Assembly (NCBI GenBank): GCA_022729835.1 | Contig: DZBC01000034.1 | Span: forward strand, 1-12,628 | From: Sulfuricurvum sp. | Lineage (GTDB): Bacteria; Campylobacterota; Campylobacteria; Campylobacterales; Sulfurimonadaceae | DNA length: 12,628 bases | Reading direction: 5' to 3' | Part shown: positions 1-6,112 of the stretch, in pieces | Position numbering within the stretch: the first letter of the stretch is position 1 | How the letters are laid out: the number at the start of each line of letters is the position of its first letter | Notes under the pieces: model-generated | What the model was told of the DNA's origin: nothing | The model's input: the letters and a program-made list of their open reading frames with translations, nothing else | The model's database searches: none | Program-made: the position numbers and the translations under genes

Positions 1-997
1 CGATACTGAAACCATCGACGGCGTGACGTTGCCGAGCTATCGCGGTGATATCATCAACGGCGTCGAGTTTACGGCTGAGGCGCGCGTGCCTGATCCCGAG
101 CGTATGATTAAAGCCTACAACCAATCTGCGGCGACACTCAATCTACTACGCGCTTTTGCTTCAGGTGGTTTGGCGGATCTGAATCAAGTACACAAATGGA
201 ATTTGGGGTTTGCTTCGCAAAATGAGGTGAGCGAAAAGTATGAGGAGTTGGCGCGTCGCATCGAAGATTCGCTCCGCTTTATGGAGGCGTGCGGCGTCAC
301 ATCACGTAATTACCGTACCTTGCGCGAAACTGATTTTTATACCTCTCACGAGGCCTTGTTGCTGACGTATGAGCAGGCCTTTACGCGTCAAGATTCACTT
401 ACGGGTGACTGGTATGACACTTCTGCACATATGCTCTGGATGGGTGATCGTACGCGCGATGTCGATGGCGCTCATGTGGAATATCTGCGCGGTATTCACA
501 ACCCCGTAGGGGTCAAATGTGGCCCGAGTATGCAAAGTGACGATCTGTTGCGTCTGTGTGAAGCGCTCAATCCGCTCAATGAAGCAGGTCGGCTCAATTT
601 GATCGTGCGGATGGGTGCCAACAAGGTGCTTGAAGGGATGCCTCGTTTGGTACGCGCAGTGAAATCGGCCGGATTCAACGTAGTGTGGAGCTGCGATCCG
701 ATGCACGGCAATGTCTACAAAACTGCAAACGGTTTCAAATCACGCCCCGTTGATGCGATTTTGACCGAAATGAAAGAGTTTTTCCAAGTGCATAAAAATG
801 AAGGTACTGTGGCTGGAGGCGTACATCTGGAGATGACAGGCAAAAATGTTACTGAGTGTACCGGTGGCACCTTTGTGGTAACGGAAGAGGATCTCTCCAG
901 CCGTTACCATACCCATTGCGATCCACGTCTCAATGCCGATCAGGCACTCGAATTGGCGTTTATGATCGCCGACACCCTCAAAGAATCCCGCAAGTAG
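1..997 (+). CDS. aroG: Class II 3-deoxy-7-phosphoheptulonate (DAHP) synthase, C-terminal part
   Basis: This enzyme condenses phosphoenolpyruvate with erythrose 4-phosphate, the first step of the shikimate pathway, in the cytoplasm. The frame is open to the left edge of the window, so the gene begins upstream; the GTG at 23 is an internal codon. About 330 residues are visible against roughly 450 for the family, so about 120 N-terminal residues are missing, including the metal-binding cysteine. Counting from the GTG codon, family hallmarks are the substrate-binding KCGPSM (165-170), CDPMHGN with a metal-ligand histidine (224-230), HLEMTG with a metal-ligand glutamate (268-273) and CDPRLN with a metal-ligand aspartate (299-304). 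This is the plant/Mycobacterium/Helicobacter type, unrelated in sequence to E. coli AroF/G/H. The gene ends with TAG and is followed by a hairpin. Identification is firm; the symbol is by analogy with M. tuberculosis AroG. Confidence 0.95.
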   Translation, partial: DTETIDGVTLPSYRGDIINGVEFTAEARVPDPERMIKAYNQSAATLNLLRAFASGGLADLNQVHKWNLGFASQNEVSEKYEELARRIEDSLRFMEACGVTSRNYRTLRETDFYTSHEALLLTYEQAFTRQDSLTGDWYDTSAHMLWMGDRTRDVDGAHVEYLRGIHNPVGVKCGPSMQSDDLLRLCEALNPLNEAGRLNLIVRMGANKVLEGMPRLVRAVKSAGFNVVWSCDPMHGNVYKTANGFKSRPVDAILTEMKEFFQVHKNEGTVAGGVHLEMTGKNVTECTGGTFVVTEEDLSSRYHTHCDPRLNADQALELAFMIADTLKESRK

Positions 998-1000
998 ACA

Positions 1001-1010
1001 TTACATGTAA
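1001..1010. repeat. TTACATGTAA palindrome, copy 1 (exact)
   Basis: An exact copy, flanked A and G. It forms most of the left arm of the terminator hairpin between the DAHP synthase gene and pilT. Confidence 0.9.
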
Positions 1011-1031
1011 GGATCTCAAGCCTTACATGTA
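1002..1031. terminator. Bidirectional hairpin terminator built from two palindrome copies
   Basis: The 41 bases between the convergent stop codons of the DAHP synthase gene and pilT hold a perfect 11-bp inverted repeat: TACATGTAAGG at 1002-1012 and CCTTACATGTA at 1021-1031, with an 8-base loop. On the plus strand it is followed by TCTATTTTT (1032-1040), a usable T tract for the DAHP synthase transcript. The minus-strand side is less T-rich, so termination of pilT is less certain. Each arm contains one copy of the TTACATGTA repeat found throughout the window, and each arm is itself nearly self-complementary. Confidence 0.75.
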
Positions 1032-1032
1032 T
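1023..1032. repeat. TTACATGTAA palindrome, copy 2 (9 of 10)
   Basis: Reads TTACATGTAT, flanked by C. It forms the right arm of the same hairpin, 12 bases from copy 1, and the two arms together match over 11 bp as an inverted repeat. Confidence 0.85.
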
Positions 1033-1038
1033 CTATTT

Positions 1039-2109
1039 TTAAAGCGCCTGAATCATGCGGATAAGCTCATCGGGTCGGTTGGAAAATTGAATCGCACTCT
1101 CTTTGGTAATCATTTTTTTACGTAGGAATTCAATGAGTTCTTGAGATTGGGTTACCATGCCTGTGCCGGCTTGGTTGAGCTGCATTTGTGAGTAGAGTTG
1201 GTGCACCTTGTCTTCACGGATTAGGTTGGCAATGGCGGGATTGGTGATGAAGATCTCCTGCGCAGCCACCCGTCCGCCGCCGATCTTGGGTAGTAGTGCC
1301 TGAGAGATGACAGCAATGAGTGAGGTGGAAAGTTGGGCGCGCACTTGAGGTTGCTCATCCCCGGCAAAAACGTCAATAATACGGTTAATAGTTTGCGGTG
1401 CTGAGTTGGTGTGCAGGGTGCCAAACACAAGGTGGCCCGTTTCGGCTGCAGTTAGGGCGGCAGAGATGGTTTCGCGGTCGCGCATCTCACCGATCAGAAT
1501 AATGTCGGGGTCTTCGCGCATCGCATACTTAAGTGCCGTAGAGAAGCTACTGGTGTCGGTGCCAATATTACGGTGGGAGAAGAGACATTTTTTGTTCTGG
1601 TGCACAAACTCCACTGGGTCTTCAACCGTGACGATATGCTTTGATTCGGTCATGTTGATTTCGTTGAGCATGGCGGCGAGTGTGGTTGATTTACCGCTAC
1701 CAGTCGGCCCTGTGACCAGAATGAGACCTTTTTCGCGCTTGATGATCTCTTTGAAGATCGATTTAGCATTGAGTTGATCGAGTGAGGGGATGTTGATGGG
1801 GATGATACGAAAAGCGCAGGCAATATCACCCATCGTTCGGTAGTAGTTGGCACGAAAACGGCCAACGTCAGGGACGACCAGAGAAAAGTCGAGTTCCCAA
1901 TTCTCTTCAAAGGCTTTTTTCTGTTTTTCGGTCAGTAGACTATATGACATTAATTCAATATCTTCTCCAGTCAAAACGGGTAGATTGAGTGCCACCAACT
2001 TGCCGTCGATACGGATTTGCGGCTCCGAACGGGAGACGAGGTGAAGGTCGGAAGCTTTGTAGGCAACTATGCTTTTGAGCAGTTTTTGAATATCCAGTAC
2101 TTGACTCAT
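1039..2109 (-). CDS. pilT: PilT, type IV pilus retraction ATPase
   Basis: PilT is the hexameric cytoplasmic ATPase that depolymerises type IV pili at the inner membrane, driving twitching motility and DNA uptake where those occur. The 356 residues match the family length. Visible motifs in order are Walker A GPTGSGKST (134-142), the Asp box around HIVTVEDPVEF (158-168), Walker B IILIGEMRD (203-211), the His box GHLVFGTLHTNSA (225-237) and AIANLIRE (292-299), the PilT-specific motif usually written AIRNLIRE. The start ATG overlaps the stop of the upstream ArsC-like gene in an ATGA arrangement, implying translational coupling, so it is the last gene of a gatC operon. No other pilus gene is in the window. 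It could be a PilU-type paralogue, but the AIxNLIRE motif and lack of a C-terminal extension favour PilT. Confidence 0.94.
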   Translation of the reverse strand: MSQVLDIQKLLKSIVAYKASDLHLVSRSEPQIRIDGKLVALNLPVLTGEDIELMSYSLLTEKQKKAFEENWELDFSLVVPDVGRFRANYYRTMGDIACAFRIIPINIPSLDQLNAKSIFKEIIKREKGLILVTGPTGSGKSTTLAAMLNEINMTESKHIVTVEDPVEFVHQNKKCLFSHRNIGTDTSSFSTALKYAMREDPDIILIGEMRDRETISAALTAAETGHLVFGTLHTNSAPQTINRIIDVFAGDEQPQVRAQLSTSLIAVISQALLPKIGGGRVAAQEIFITNPAIANLIREDKVHQLYSQMQLNQAGTGMVTQSQELIEFLRKKMITKESAIQFSNRPDELIRMIQAL

Positions 2110-2447
2110 GAAACAATTCCTTCATAGATGTTGGGATCAAACCCTACAATCAGGCGTTCGCCGACTTCGATGACGGGGCGCTTGATCAAGAGGTTGTGGC
2201 TGCAGAGATAGTGTCGCTTCTGGGCATCGTCTGGGTTGATAGCTTTGAGGTTGAGCGTTTTGTAGGTCGTGCCTTTGGTGTTGAGCAGGATGGAGAGGGT
2301 GGTTTTGCCCAGCCACTCGTCGATCTTGTCACACCCTACCGGAGTACTTTTAAAGTCCACAAAGCGGACCTCAACACTCCGCTCCTTGAAAAAGGCGAGC
2401 GCTTTTTTGACGCTACCGCAACTTTTGATGCCGTAAAGTGTGATCAT
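2106..2447 (-). CDS. ArsC/Spx-family (YffB-like) thioredoxin-fold protein
   Basis: This 113-residue protein has the thioredoxin-like fold of the arsenate reductase/Spx/YffB family. It opens with a beta strand leading to GIKSCGSVKKA (6-16), where Cys10 takes the place of the family's active cysteine, and carries LLIKRPVIE (86-94) and GF (102-103), the usual C-terminal signature. There is no second cysteine in a CxxC arrangement, so it is not a redox-switch Spx. True arsenate reductase activity cannot be claimed, and most YffB-like proteins have no settled role. The start chosen is the ATG at 2447, four bases after the gatC stop; an extension upstream to 2519 would lie wholly inside gatC and does not resemble the family. 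It overlaps pilT by four bases. Family assignment is good, function unknown. Confidence 0.85.
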   Translation of the reverse strand: MITLYGIKSCGSVKKALAFFKERSVEVRFVDFKSTPVGCDKIDEWLGKTTLSILLNTKGTTYKTLNLKAINPDDAQKRHYLCSHNLLIKRPVIEVGERLIVGFDPNIYEGIVS

Positions 2448-2451
2448 AAGA

Positions 2452-2742
2452 CTACTCGATGATCTTGGGCACGATGAAGAAGTGCTCTTCACTTCGGGGT
2501 GCATGGTTAAGAATGTCATCGTTGATGCGCACGTCGCAAAAAGGGGTGTCTTCGCGCAGGCGGGTTGAAGCGTCGCTCATGGCGAAGCTGCCGTCGATAT
2601 GGCCGGTGTCGAGTTCACTCAAGTTATCGACAAATGCGATCATTTTGTCCATCTGAGCAATGATTTCGGCACGTTTGTCGTCTGAGACTTTGAGGTAGGA
2701 GAGGTGTTCAAGCTTGCTTAGCAGGGTATCGTCAACTTGCAT
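2452..2742 (-). CDS. gatC: Aspartyl/glutamyl-tRNA amidotransferase subunit C
   Basis: GatC is the small subunit that clamps GatA and GatB in the GatCAB complex, which converts Glu-tRNA(Gln) and Asp-tRNA(Asn) to the amidated forms in bacteria lacking GlnRS and/or AsnRS. The 96 residues fit the family. Hallmarks are LSKLEHLSYLKVSDDK near the N-terminus, MDKMIAFVDNLSELDT in the middle, LREDTP, and the C-terminal FFIVPKIIE (usually FxVPxVIE). The start is the ATG at 2742, preceded by AAGG seven to ten bases upstream; the longer frame to 2841 would run through the promoter and has no family character. gatA and gatB are not nearby, which is common. It is the first gene of the gatC, ArsC-like, pilT operon. 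Confidence 0.93.
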   Translation of the reverse strand: MQVDDTLLSKLEHLSYLKVSDDKRAEIIAQMDKMIAFVDNLSELDTGHIDGSFAMSDASTRLREDTPFCDVRINDDILNHAPRSEEHFFIVPKIIE

Positions 2743-2776
2743 TGGCTGCCTTGGTTTGGAATCTAATGGTGCGGCG

Positions 2777-2785
2777 ATTGTAACA
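2777..2785 (-). promoter_or_regulatory. Extended -10 promoter for the gatC operon
   Basis: Read on the minus strand this is TGTTACAAT, an extended -10 element (TGn followed by TACAAT) 34 bases before the gatC ATG. At a 17-base spacing upstream lies CTTACA (2805-2800), four of six matches to TTGACA and part of a TTACATGTAA palindrome. A clear -35 is often absent from the housekeeping promoters of Campylobacterota, so the extended -10 is the main evidence. Confidence 0.5.
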
Positions 2786-2794
2786 GAATTCTCG

Positions 2795-2804
2795 TTACAT
2801 GTAA
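2795..2804. repeat. TTACATGTAA palindrome, copy 3 (exact)
   Basis: Exact copy, flanked G and G, in the 127-base divergent gap between gatC and the YfgM-like gene. Its right half falls at the -35 position of the proposed gatC promoter. Confidence 0.9.
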
Positions 2805-2869
2805 GCCTCTTAGCCCCGATTAACGAACACTTCGCTACCATGACGCACTTTTTTTAGGGGGCAACGGTT

Positions 2870-3466
2870 TTGAGTCTGAAAGAAAATATGACGATGGTCA
2901 GGGAGGAGCTTAGCTCCGAAGAGAGATTTTTTGAAAGTGCGGTCAAGGCGGAACGTTTTGTCAAACGCTACAAAAAACCCCTGATCGCCCTTGCGGTGCT
3001 CATCGTACTTGGGGTCGGTGCGGCAATTGTGTACGATGCGCAAAAACAAGCGGATGTTGAGGCGGCGAATGCCGCGTTGTCGACGCTTCAAAAGCAGAAC
3101 GGTGATGCCGCGGCGGCTACCGAACTTGAGAAGCGTTCAGTCGCGCTTTTTGAGGCGTGGCAGCTCTCCTCTGCGCTCGATAAAGGCGACGCGGTTGCAC
3201 TTGAAGCCTTGGGAGCTTCGCAGGTGGCAAGCGTCGCTGACGTGGCGGCCTACCACAAAGCGGTGCTTGCTGAAGATGCCGCCGCACTTGAAGCCTATGC
3301 GCTGAAGCCAGACGCTCTTTATCGTGACTTCGCGCTGTTACAGCTTGGCGTTTTGCTCCTGCGTGAGGGGCGCACACAAGAGGCGCATCAGAAGCTACAG
3401 ATGATCTCTGAAGATTCGACGCTTGCACGTTACGTAAAGCCATTGATGCATTATGGAGTGAAATAA
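2870..3466 (+). CDS. Single-pass membrane protein with helical periplasmic domain, YfgM-like
   Basis: The 198-residue protein has a charged cytoplasmic N-terminus, one transmembrane segment at about residues 37-55 following KRYKK, and an alanine-rich, helical C-terminal region of TPR-like repeats (for example LQLGVLLLREGRTQEAHQKL at about 156-175). Size, topology and repeat type match E. coli YfgM, a periplasmic chaperone partner of the SecYEG translocon. As in E. coli, the next gene encodes a beta-propeller-like lipoprotein. The start chosen is the TTG at 2870, because AGGGGG (2856-2861) lies eight bases before it; an in-frame ATG at 2888 is the alternative. Sequence likeness to YfgM is weak, so the assignment rests on architecture and neighbourhood. 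Confidence 0.75.
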   Translation: MSLKENMTMVREELSSEERFFESAVKAERFVKRYKKPLIALAVLIVLGVGAAIVYDAQKQADVEAANAALSTLQKQNGDAAAATELEKRSVALFEAWQLSSALDKGDAVALEALGASQVASVADVAAYHKAVLAEDAAALEAYALKPDALYRDFALLQLGVLLLREGRTQEAHQKLQMISEDSTLARYVKPLMHYGVK

Positions 3467-3468
3467 GG

Positions 3469-4458
3469 GTGAAAAAAGTCTATTTTGCGGCGCTGATTGC
3501 GCTGATCGCCTTGAGCGGATGCAGCTCTAAAGGGTACTACAAGCCTGAACAGGTTGCAGGAGACTGGAAGAGACATTCGACCCTCTCTGCCCCCATCGTC
3601 GCCCTCAGCGGCGACGGGGCAATGCTCGAAGACGGCACCATCTTGGCGCGAGACAAAGAGCTATCGTTTGGGTTGCCTGAGGGTTATCGGCTGGTGGGGA
3701 TCAGCGACGGATGGGCCATCGGCACCATGATCGACGGTAGCCTTATATTGGTTGACGGCGTGCGTGAACCCAAAACCTTTGCGTTGGGCAAAACCGTCGC
3801 GGCGGCTTCGGTATCGGGTGAGCATTTGGCGGTGCTTTTTGCCAACAACGAAAAAGCGCTCTACTCGATTGCTACGGGTCAGCAGCGCTACAAAGAGATC
3901 GGCTCAAGCGTCACGGCGATAGACGGACGCATTGCCAACCCCTATTTTCTCAACGATCTGGTGCTTTTTCTCACCCTCGACGGCAAAATCGACATTGTCA
4001 ACACGGGTTCGCTTGAGCTGCTTCGCTCCATCATCGTCAGCTCCGAAGAGCACTTCAACAACATCATCTACTTCAATGTTGTCGATGAGACGCTGTTCGC
4101 CGCGACGAGCTACCGCGTGCTCGCGCTGGCCGAACAAGAACTGCGCGCGTCGTATGAGCTGCGCGACGTCATCTTCACCAAAGAAGGGGTGTGGCTGAGC
4201 ACCAAGCAAGGAGAGGTGATCGCCTTGACCCCATCGCTCATCCTTAAAGCCAAAAAGAAGTTCCCTTTTGCCCATTTTCTGGAGATGGTATTGCATGATG
4301 ATAAGCTCTATCTGCTTGAGCGCGAAGGGTATCTGCTTGAGATGAGCGCCTCTTTGGAAGATCTGAAGGTGTATGAAGTGGATATCGACGAGGGGTTCGT
4401 GTTTGCCTCCAAAGAGGCGATTTTCATCAACGATCAGCGCCTTTTGCTCTCTGAGTGA
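3469..4458 (+). CDS. Lipoprotein with beta-propeller-like repeats, candidate BamB analogue
   Basis: The 329-residue protein begins with a lipoprotein signal: MKK, a hydrophobic stretch and the lipobox LSGC with the lipidated Cys at residue 18. The mature part is beta-rich with short repeats of the form DGKIDIVNTGSLELL, KQGEVIALTPSLILKAKK and REGYLLEMSASLEDLKVYEV, each a strand pair with a turn of the kind seen in PQQ-like (BamB-type) propellers. It is somewhat shorter than BamB (about 390). The GTG start lies two bases after the preceding stop with GGAG (3455-3458) upstream. Paired with the YfgM-like gene, it recalls the E. coli yfgM-bamB order, which would place it at the outer membrane in beta-barrel assembly. 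That function is inferred; the lipoprotein nature is seen directly. Confidence 0.8.
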   Translation: MKKVYFAALIALIALSGCSSKGYYKPEQVAGDWKRHSTLSAPIVALSGDGAMLEDGTILARDKELSFGLPEGYRLVGISDGWAIGTMIDGSLILVDGVREPKTFALGKTVAAASVSGEHLAVLFANNEKALYSIATGQQRYKEIGSSVTAIDGRIANPYFLNDLVLFLTLDGKIDIVNTGSLELLRSIIVSSEEHFNNIIYFNVVDETLFAATSYRVLALAEQELRASYELRDVIFTKEGVWLSTKQGEVIALTPSLILKAKKKFPFAHFLEMVLHDDKLYLLEREGYLLEMSASLEDLKVYEVDIDEGFVFASKEAIFINDQRLLLSE

Positions 4459-5300
4459 TGTCGGGTGAGCTTGAGGCCTTTGTCGAGTTCATCACGGTCA
4501 ACAAGGCGCTAAGCCCCCGTACGATTGCCGCGTACCGACACGATCTGCACGATCTGGAGCTTCGCGCCGCAAAGCCGCTCTTTGCTCTGGATAGCGAGGC
4601 GGTTTTTGCGCTCTTGGGCAGCATTGCCAACCGCCGCACCCTCAACCGCAAACTCTCTGCACTCAACAGCTTCTACGACTTTTGCTACCGTAGCGAGTTT
4701 CATCAAAGTAAACAGCACTTTACCCTCTCCAAGGTGCCCAAAAACCTCCCCAAGTTTCTCGACTACGCCGCCATCATGCGCGCACTTGAGCTGATCGACC
4801 GCTCAAGCTGGATCGGACTACGCGACTATGCGCTGATCCTTTTTCTATACGCTTCGGGGCTGCGCATCAGCGAACTGCTCTCGATGCAGCGGCAGGATCT
4901 GGAGGGGATGTGGTTACATGTAAGGCACGGTAAAGGCGAAAAAGAGCGGATGGTGCCCGTTGCCGCAGAGGCGCTTGAAGCACTAAGCCGCTACCTAGAC
5001 GCCGCGCCCACACGCTCATCTATCTTGTGGATCAACTACAAAGGCGGCGCGCTCAGCCGCATTTTCGCCTTCAAAATCACGCAAAAATATCTGGGCGTTT
5101 CGCCGCACGTGCTACGTCACTCTTATGCCACCGCGCTCATCTTGGGCGGCGCCGATCTGCGGGTGGTGCAGGAGCTGCTCGGCCACGCATCGCTCTCCAC
5201 GACCCAAATCTACACGCACATCCGCCGCCAAGACCTGCTTCAGACGCTCAACCGCTGCCATCCGCTCGCGGCCGCGTTAATTTGTGAAGGAGGTGCTTGA
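4458..5300 (+). CDS. Xer-type tyrosine recombinase (XerC/XerD-like)
   Basis: This 280-residue protein is a tyrosine recombinase with an N-terminal SAM-like core-binding domain (about 3-85) and a C-terminal catalytic domain. All catalytic residues are visible: Arg136 (GLRISEL), Lys159 (HGKGEKER), His217 and Arg220 (PHVLRHS), His243 (LLGHASLSTTQ) and the nucleophile Tyr252 (IYTH). Length and motifs are those of XerC/XerD, which resolve chromosome dimers at dif, rather than of the longer XerH (about 360 residues) known from Campylobacter and Helicobacter. The ATG at 4458 overlaps the previous stop as TGATG; a GTG directly before it is also possible. It is co-transcribed with two envelope genes, carries no excisionase or cargo beside it, and looks like a resident gene rather than an integron or phage integrase. 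One TTACATGTAA copy lies inside it. Confidence 0.9.
   Translation: MSGELEAFVEFITVNKALSPRTIAAYRHDLHDLELRAAKPLFALDSEAVFALLGSIANRRTLNRKLSALNSFYDFCYRSEFHQSKQHFTLSKVPKNLPKFLDYAAIMRALELIDRSSWIGLRDYALILFLYASGLRISELLSMQRQDLEGMWLHVRHGKGEKERMVPVAAEALEALSRYLDAAPTRSSILWINYKGGALSRIFAFKITQKYLGVSPHVLRHSYATALILGGADLRVVQELLGHASLSTTQIYTHIRRQDLLQTLNRCHPLAAALICEGGA
4914..4923. repeat. TTACATGTAA palindrome, copy 4 (exact)
   Basis: Exact copy, flanked G and G, inside the recombinase gene, read in frame as Leu-His-Val just before the catalytic Lys. Confidence 0.9.
5287..5294 (+). promoter_or_regulatory. Strong ribosome binding site before the DUF1801 remnant
   Basis: AAGGAGGT is a full match to the anti-Shine-Dalgarno sequence and sits inside the last codons of the recombinase gene. 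It is eight bases before TTG 5303 and only two before TTG 5297, so it favours 5303 as the start of the following short frame. Such a strong site suggests that a translated gene originally followed. Confidence 0.6.
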
Positions 5301-5302
5301 TA

Positions 5303-5527
5303 TTGGATGAAGGGGATAGCAAGAAAGCGAGGTTGGGTACAGGTGGATATTTTCAAGCCGGAGTTTTGCAACGAGAAGAAATCAATGCCTATTTGGCGAA
5401 GCAACTTATCGGCTATAAATACACTAAGGGTTCAATCCGGTTTCCTTTGAATCAACCGATCCAAAAAGCGTTGGTGATTGAAATGGTTCAGTATCGCTAT
5501 GCGCAAGTCAATAACACCAAACCGTAA
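5303..5527 (+). pseudogene. C-terminal remnant of a DUF1801 (YdhG-type) protein
   Basis: The 74-codon frame ends with a segment typical of the DUF1801 C-terminus: INAYLAKQLIGYKYTKGSIR (27-46) followed by FPLNQPI and a closing amphipathic helix, compared with the family pattern F..EL..Y..SKG.IQFPLDKP. Family members are about 110-140 residues, and the N-terminal 60-70 residues are absent; the first ~20 codons do not resemble the family. The function of DUF1801 is not settled. The frame follows a strong ribosome binding site and touches the recombinase stop, so a short protein may still be made. I read it as a gene that lost its 5' half when joined to the end of the recombinase gene. A naturally short protein is possible. 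Confidence 0.6.
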
Positions 5528-5543
5528 ACTCAGGGTTGAGTTT
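5526..5543 (+). terminator. Weak hairpin after the DUF1801 remnant
   Basis: AAACTCA (5526-5532) pairs perfectly with TGAGTTT (5537-5543) across a GGGT loop, starting within the stop codon. The stem is A/T-rich and only three T residues follow, so it would be a weak intrinsic terminator at best. Nothing else is visible between here and the ribosome binding site near 5608 except a palindrome copy and a short AAAAG/CTTTT dyad at 5573-5585. Confidence 0.3.
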
Positions 5544-5599
5544 GGGCTGGGAAGTTCTGCGGCATAATCGGCAAAAGTGGCTTTTAACCGACAACTGCG

Positions 5600-5609
5600 T
5601 TACATGTAA
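5600..5609. repeat. TTACATGTAA palindrome, copy 5 (exact)
   Basis: Exact copy, flanked G and A, immediately before the ribosome binding site of the LysE remnant. Confidence 0.9.
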
Positions 5610-5617
5610 AGGATTCG

Positions 5618-5716
5618 ATGATGTTCGCTTCGTTTGTTCAGGGCTTGTTGCTGGGGTATGGCGCGTGTGTGCCGATAGGGCCGATCAATATTTTGCTGTG
5701 CCGTTGGCGACGATGA
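5618..5716 (+). pseudogene. N-terminal fragment of a LysE-family exporter
   Basis: From the tandem ATGs at 5618 and 5621 the frame encodes MMFASFVQGLLLGYGACVPI followed by GPINILL, then CRWRR and a stop at 5714-5716. The first 27 residues are the start of a LysE/RhtB-type amino-acid exporter: a hydrophobic first helix ending in the diagnostic P-x-GP-x-N. AAAGGA at 5608-5613 is a good ribosome binding site. A complete protein is about 200 residues, so about 85% is missing. Homology ends at about 5698, exactly where the reading frame of a minus-strand remnant begins, so the gene appears to have been cut by a deletion. The palindrome TTACATGTAA sits immediately upstream. Confidence 0.6.
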
Positions 5717-5997
5717 CCTTGGTCGATTTGCTTGAGGGGCGGATGATGAACTCGTTGTTGTCGTGAACACTGCACAGGTGCTTTTTGGAGAACTGAAAGG
5801 TCAAAGCGTTCAAACCGACGCTTTTAAGCACCGCGTTGGATTTGATGTGCAGCCCTTTGTAGAGTGAAAAGAGCTCAAATACATGCCGCTCGGTACGGGT
5901 GAACATCCCAAGCAGTTTCTGCCCACTGGTTCGATCAATCGTCGGCTACGGCGCTACGTCGGGTACGGTAGAGTGTGCAGATGTCCTGTGTGAGCAT
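5688..5997 (-). pseudogene. Frameshifted, 3'-truncated gene of unknown family
   Basis: Starting from ATG 5997, with AAGGA six bases upstream and an extended -10 at 6026-6034, the frame reads MLTQDICTLYRTRRSAVADD and stops. One base out of phase it continues IDRTSGQKLLGMFTRTERHV and then a beta-rich stretch with LYKGLHIKSNAVLKSVGLNA and KHLCSVHDNNEFIIRPSSKS, down to about 5703, where it meets the LysE fragment and ends in foreign codons. Removing one base near 5936-5945 would restore one frame of about 98 residues. I do not firmly recognise the family; the KG-x-PI-like strand pattern faintly recalls the barrel that precedes PilZ domains in c-di-GMP receptors, which is a guess. Own promoter and ribosome binding site show it was a real gene. 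Confidence 0.55.
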
Positions 5998-6025
5998 GGA
6001 GGTTCCTTCGCCGATAGGATGGCTT

Positions 6026-6034
6026 ATTGTATCA
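6026..6034 (-). promoter_or_regulatory. Extended -10 promoter of the minus-strand remnant
   Basis: On the minus strand this reads TGATACAAT, an extended -10 (TGn then TACAAT), preceded by a T-rich stretch (TTTTTGA). It lies 28 bases before the ATG at 5997. No good -35 is present, as with the other promoters proposed here. Confidence 0.45.
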
Positions 6035-6112
6035 AAAAGTATGCGGCACGACGCAAGAGGGATTTAGCCCCGATGCGCTATCATTACGCTGGTTATGCAA
6101 AGGAGAAAGTGG

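Noticed and set aside
2448..2519. N-terminal extension of the ArsC-like protein
   Set aside because: The added 24 residues are serine-rich antisense-like codons lying fully within gatC; the ArsC/Spx fold begins at the ATG at 2447.
2743..2841. N-terminal extension of GatC
   Set aside because: It would cross the extended -10 and the palindrome, adds residues unlike GatC, and ATG 2742 has a ribosome binding site and gives the usual length.
4458..5300. Integron or prophage integrase with an adjacent attachment site
   Set aside because: No tRNA gene, att-like direct repeat, cassette or phage gene is near, and the gene is coupled to the lipoprotein gene by a TGATG overlap.
5573..5585. AAAAG/CTTTT dyad as a terminator
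   Set aside because: Five A/T-rich pairs with a three-base loop and no T tract is too weak to call.
5536..5766. Plus-strand frame of 76 codons over the LysE remnant
   Set aside because: It is out of frame with the LysE-like reading, has no ribosome binding site and shows no family character; the tandem ATG frame from 5618 explains the region better.
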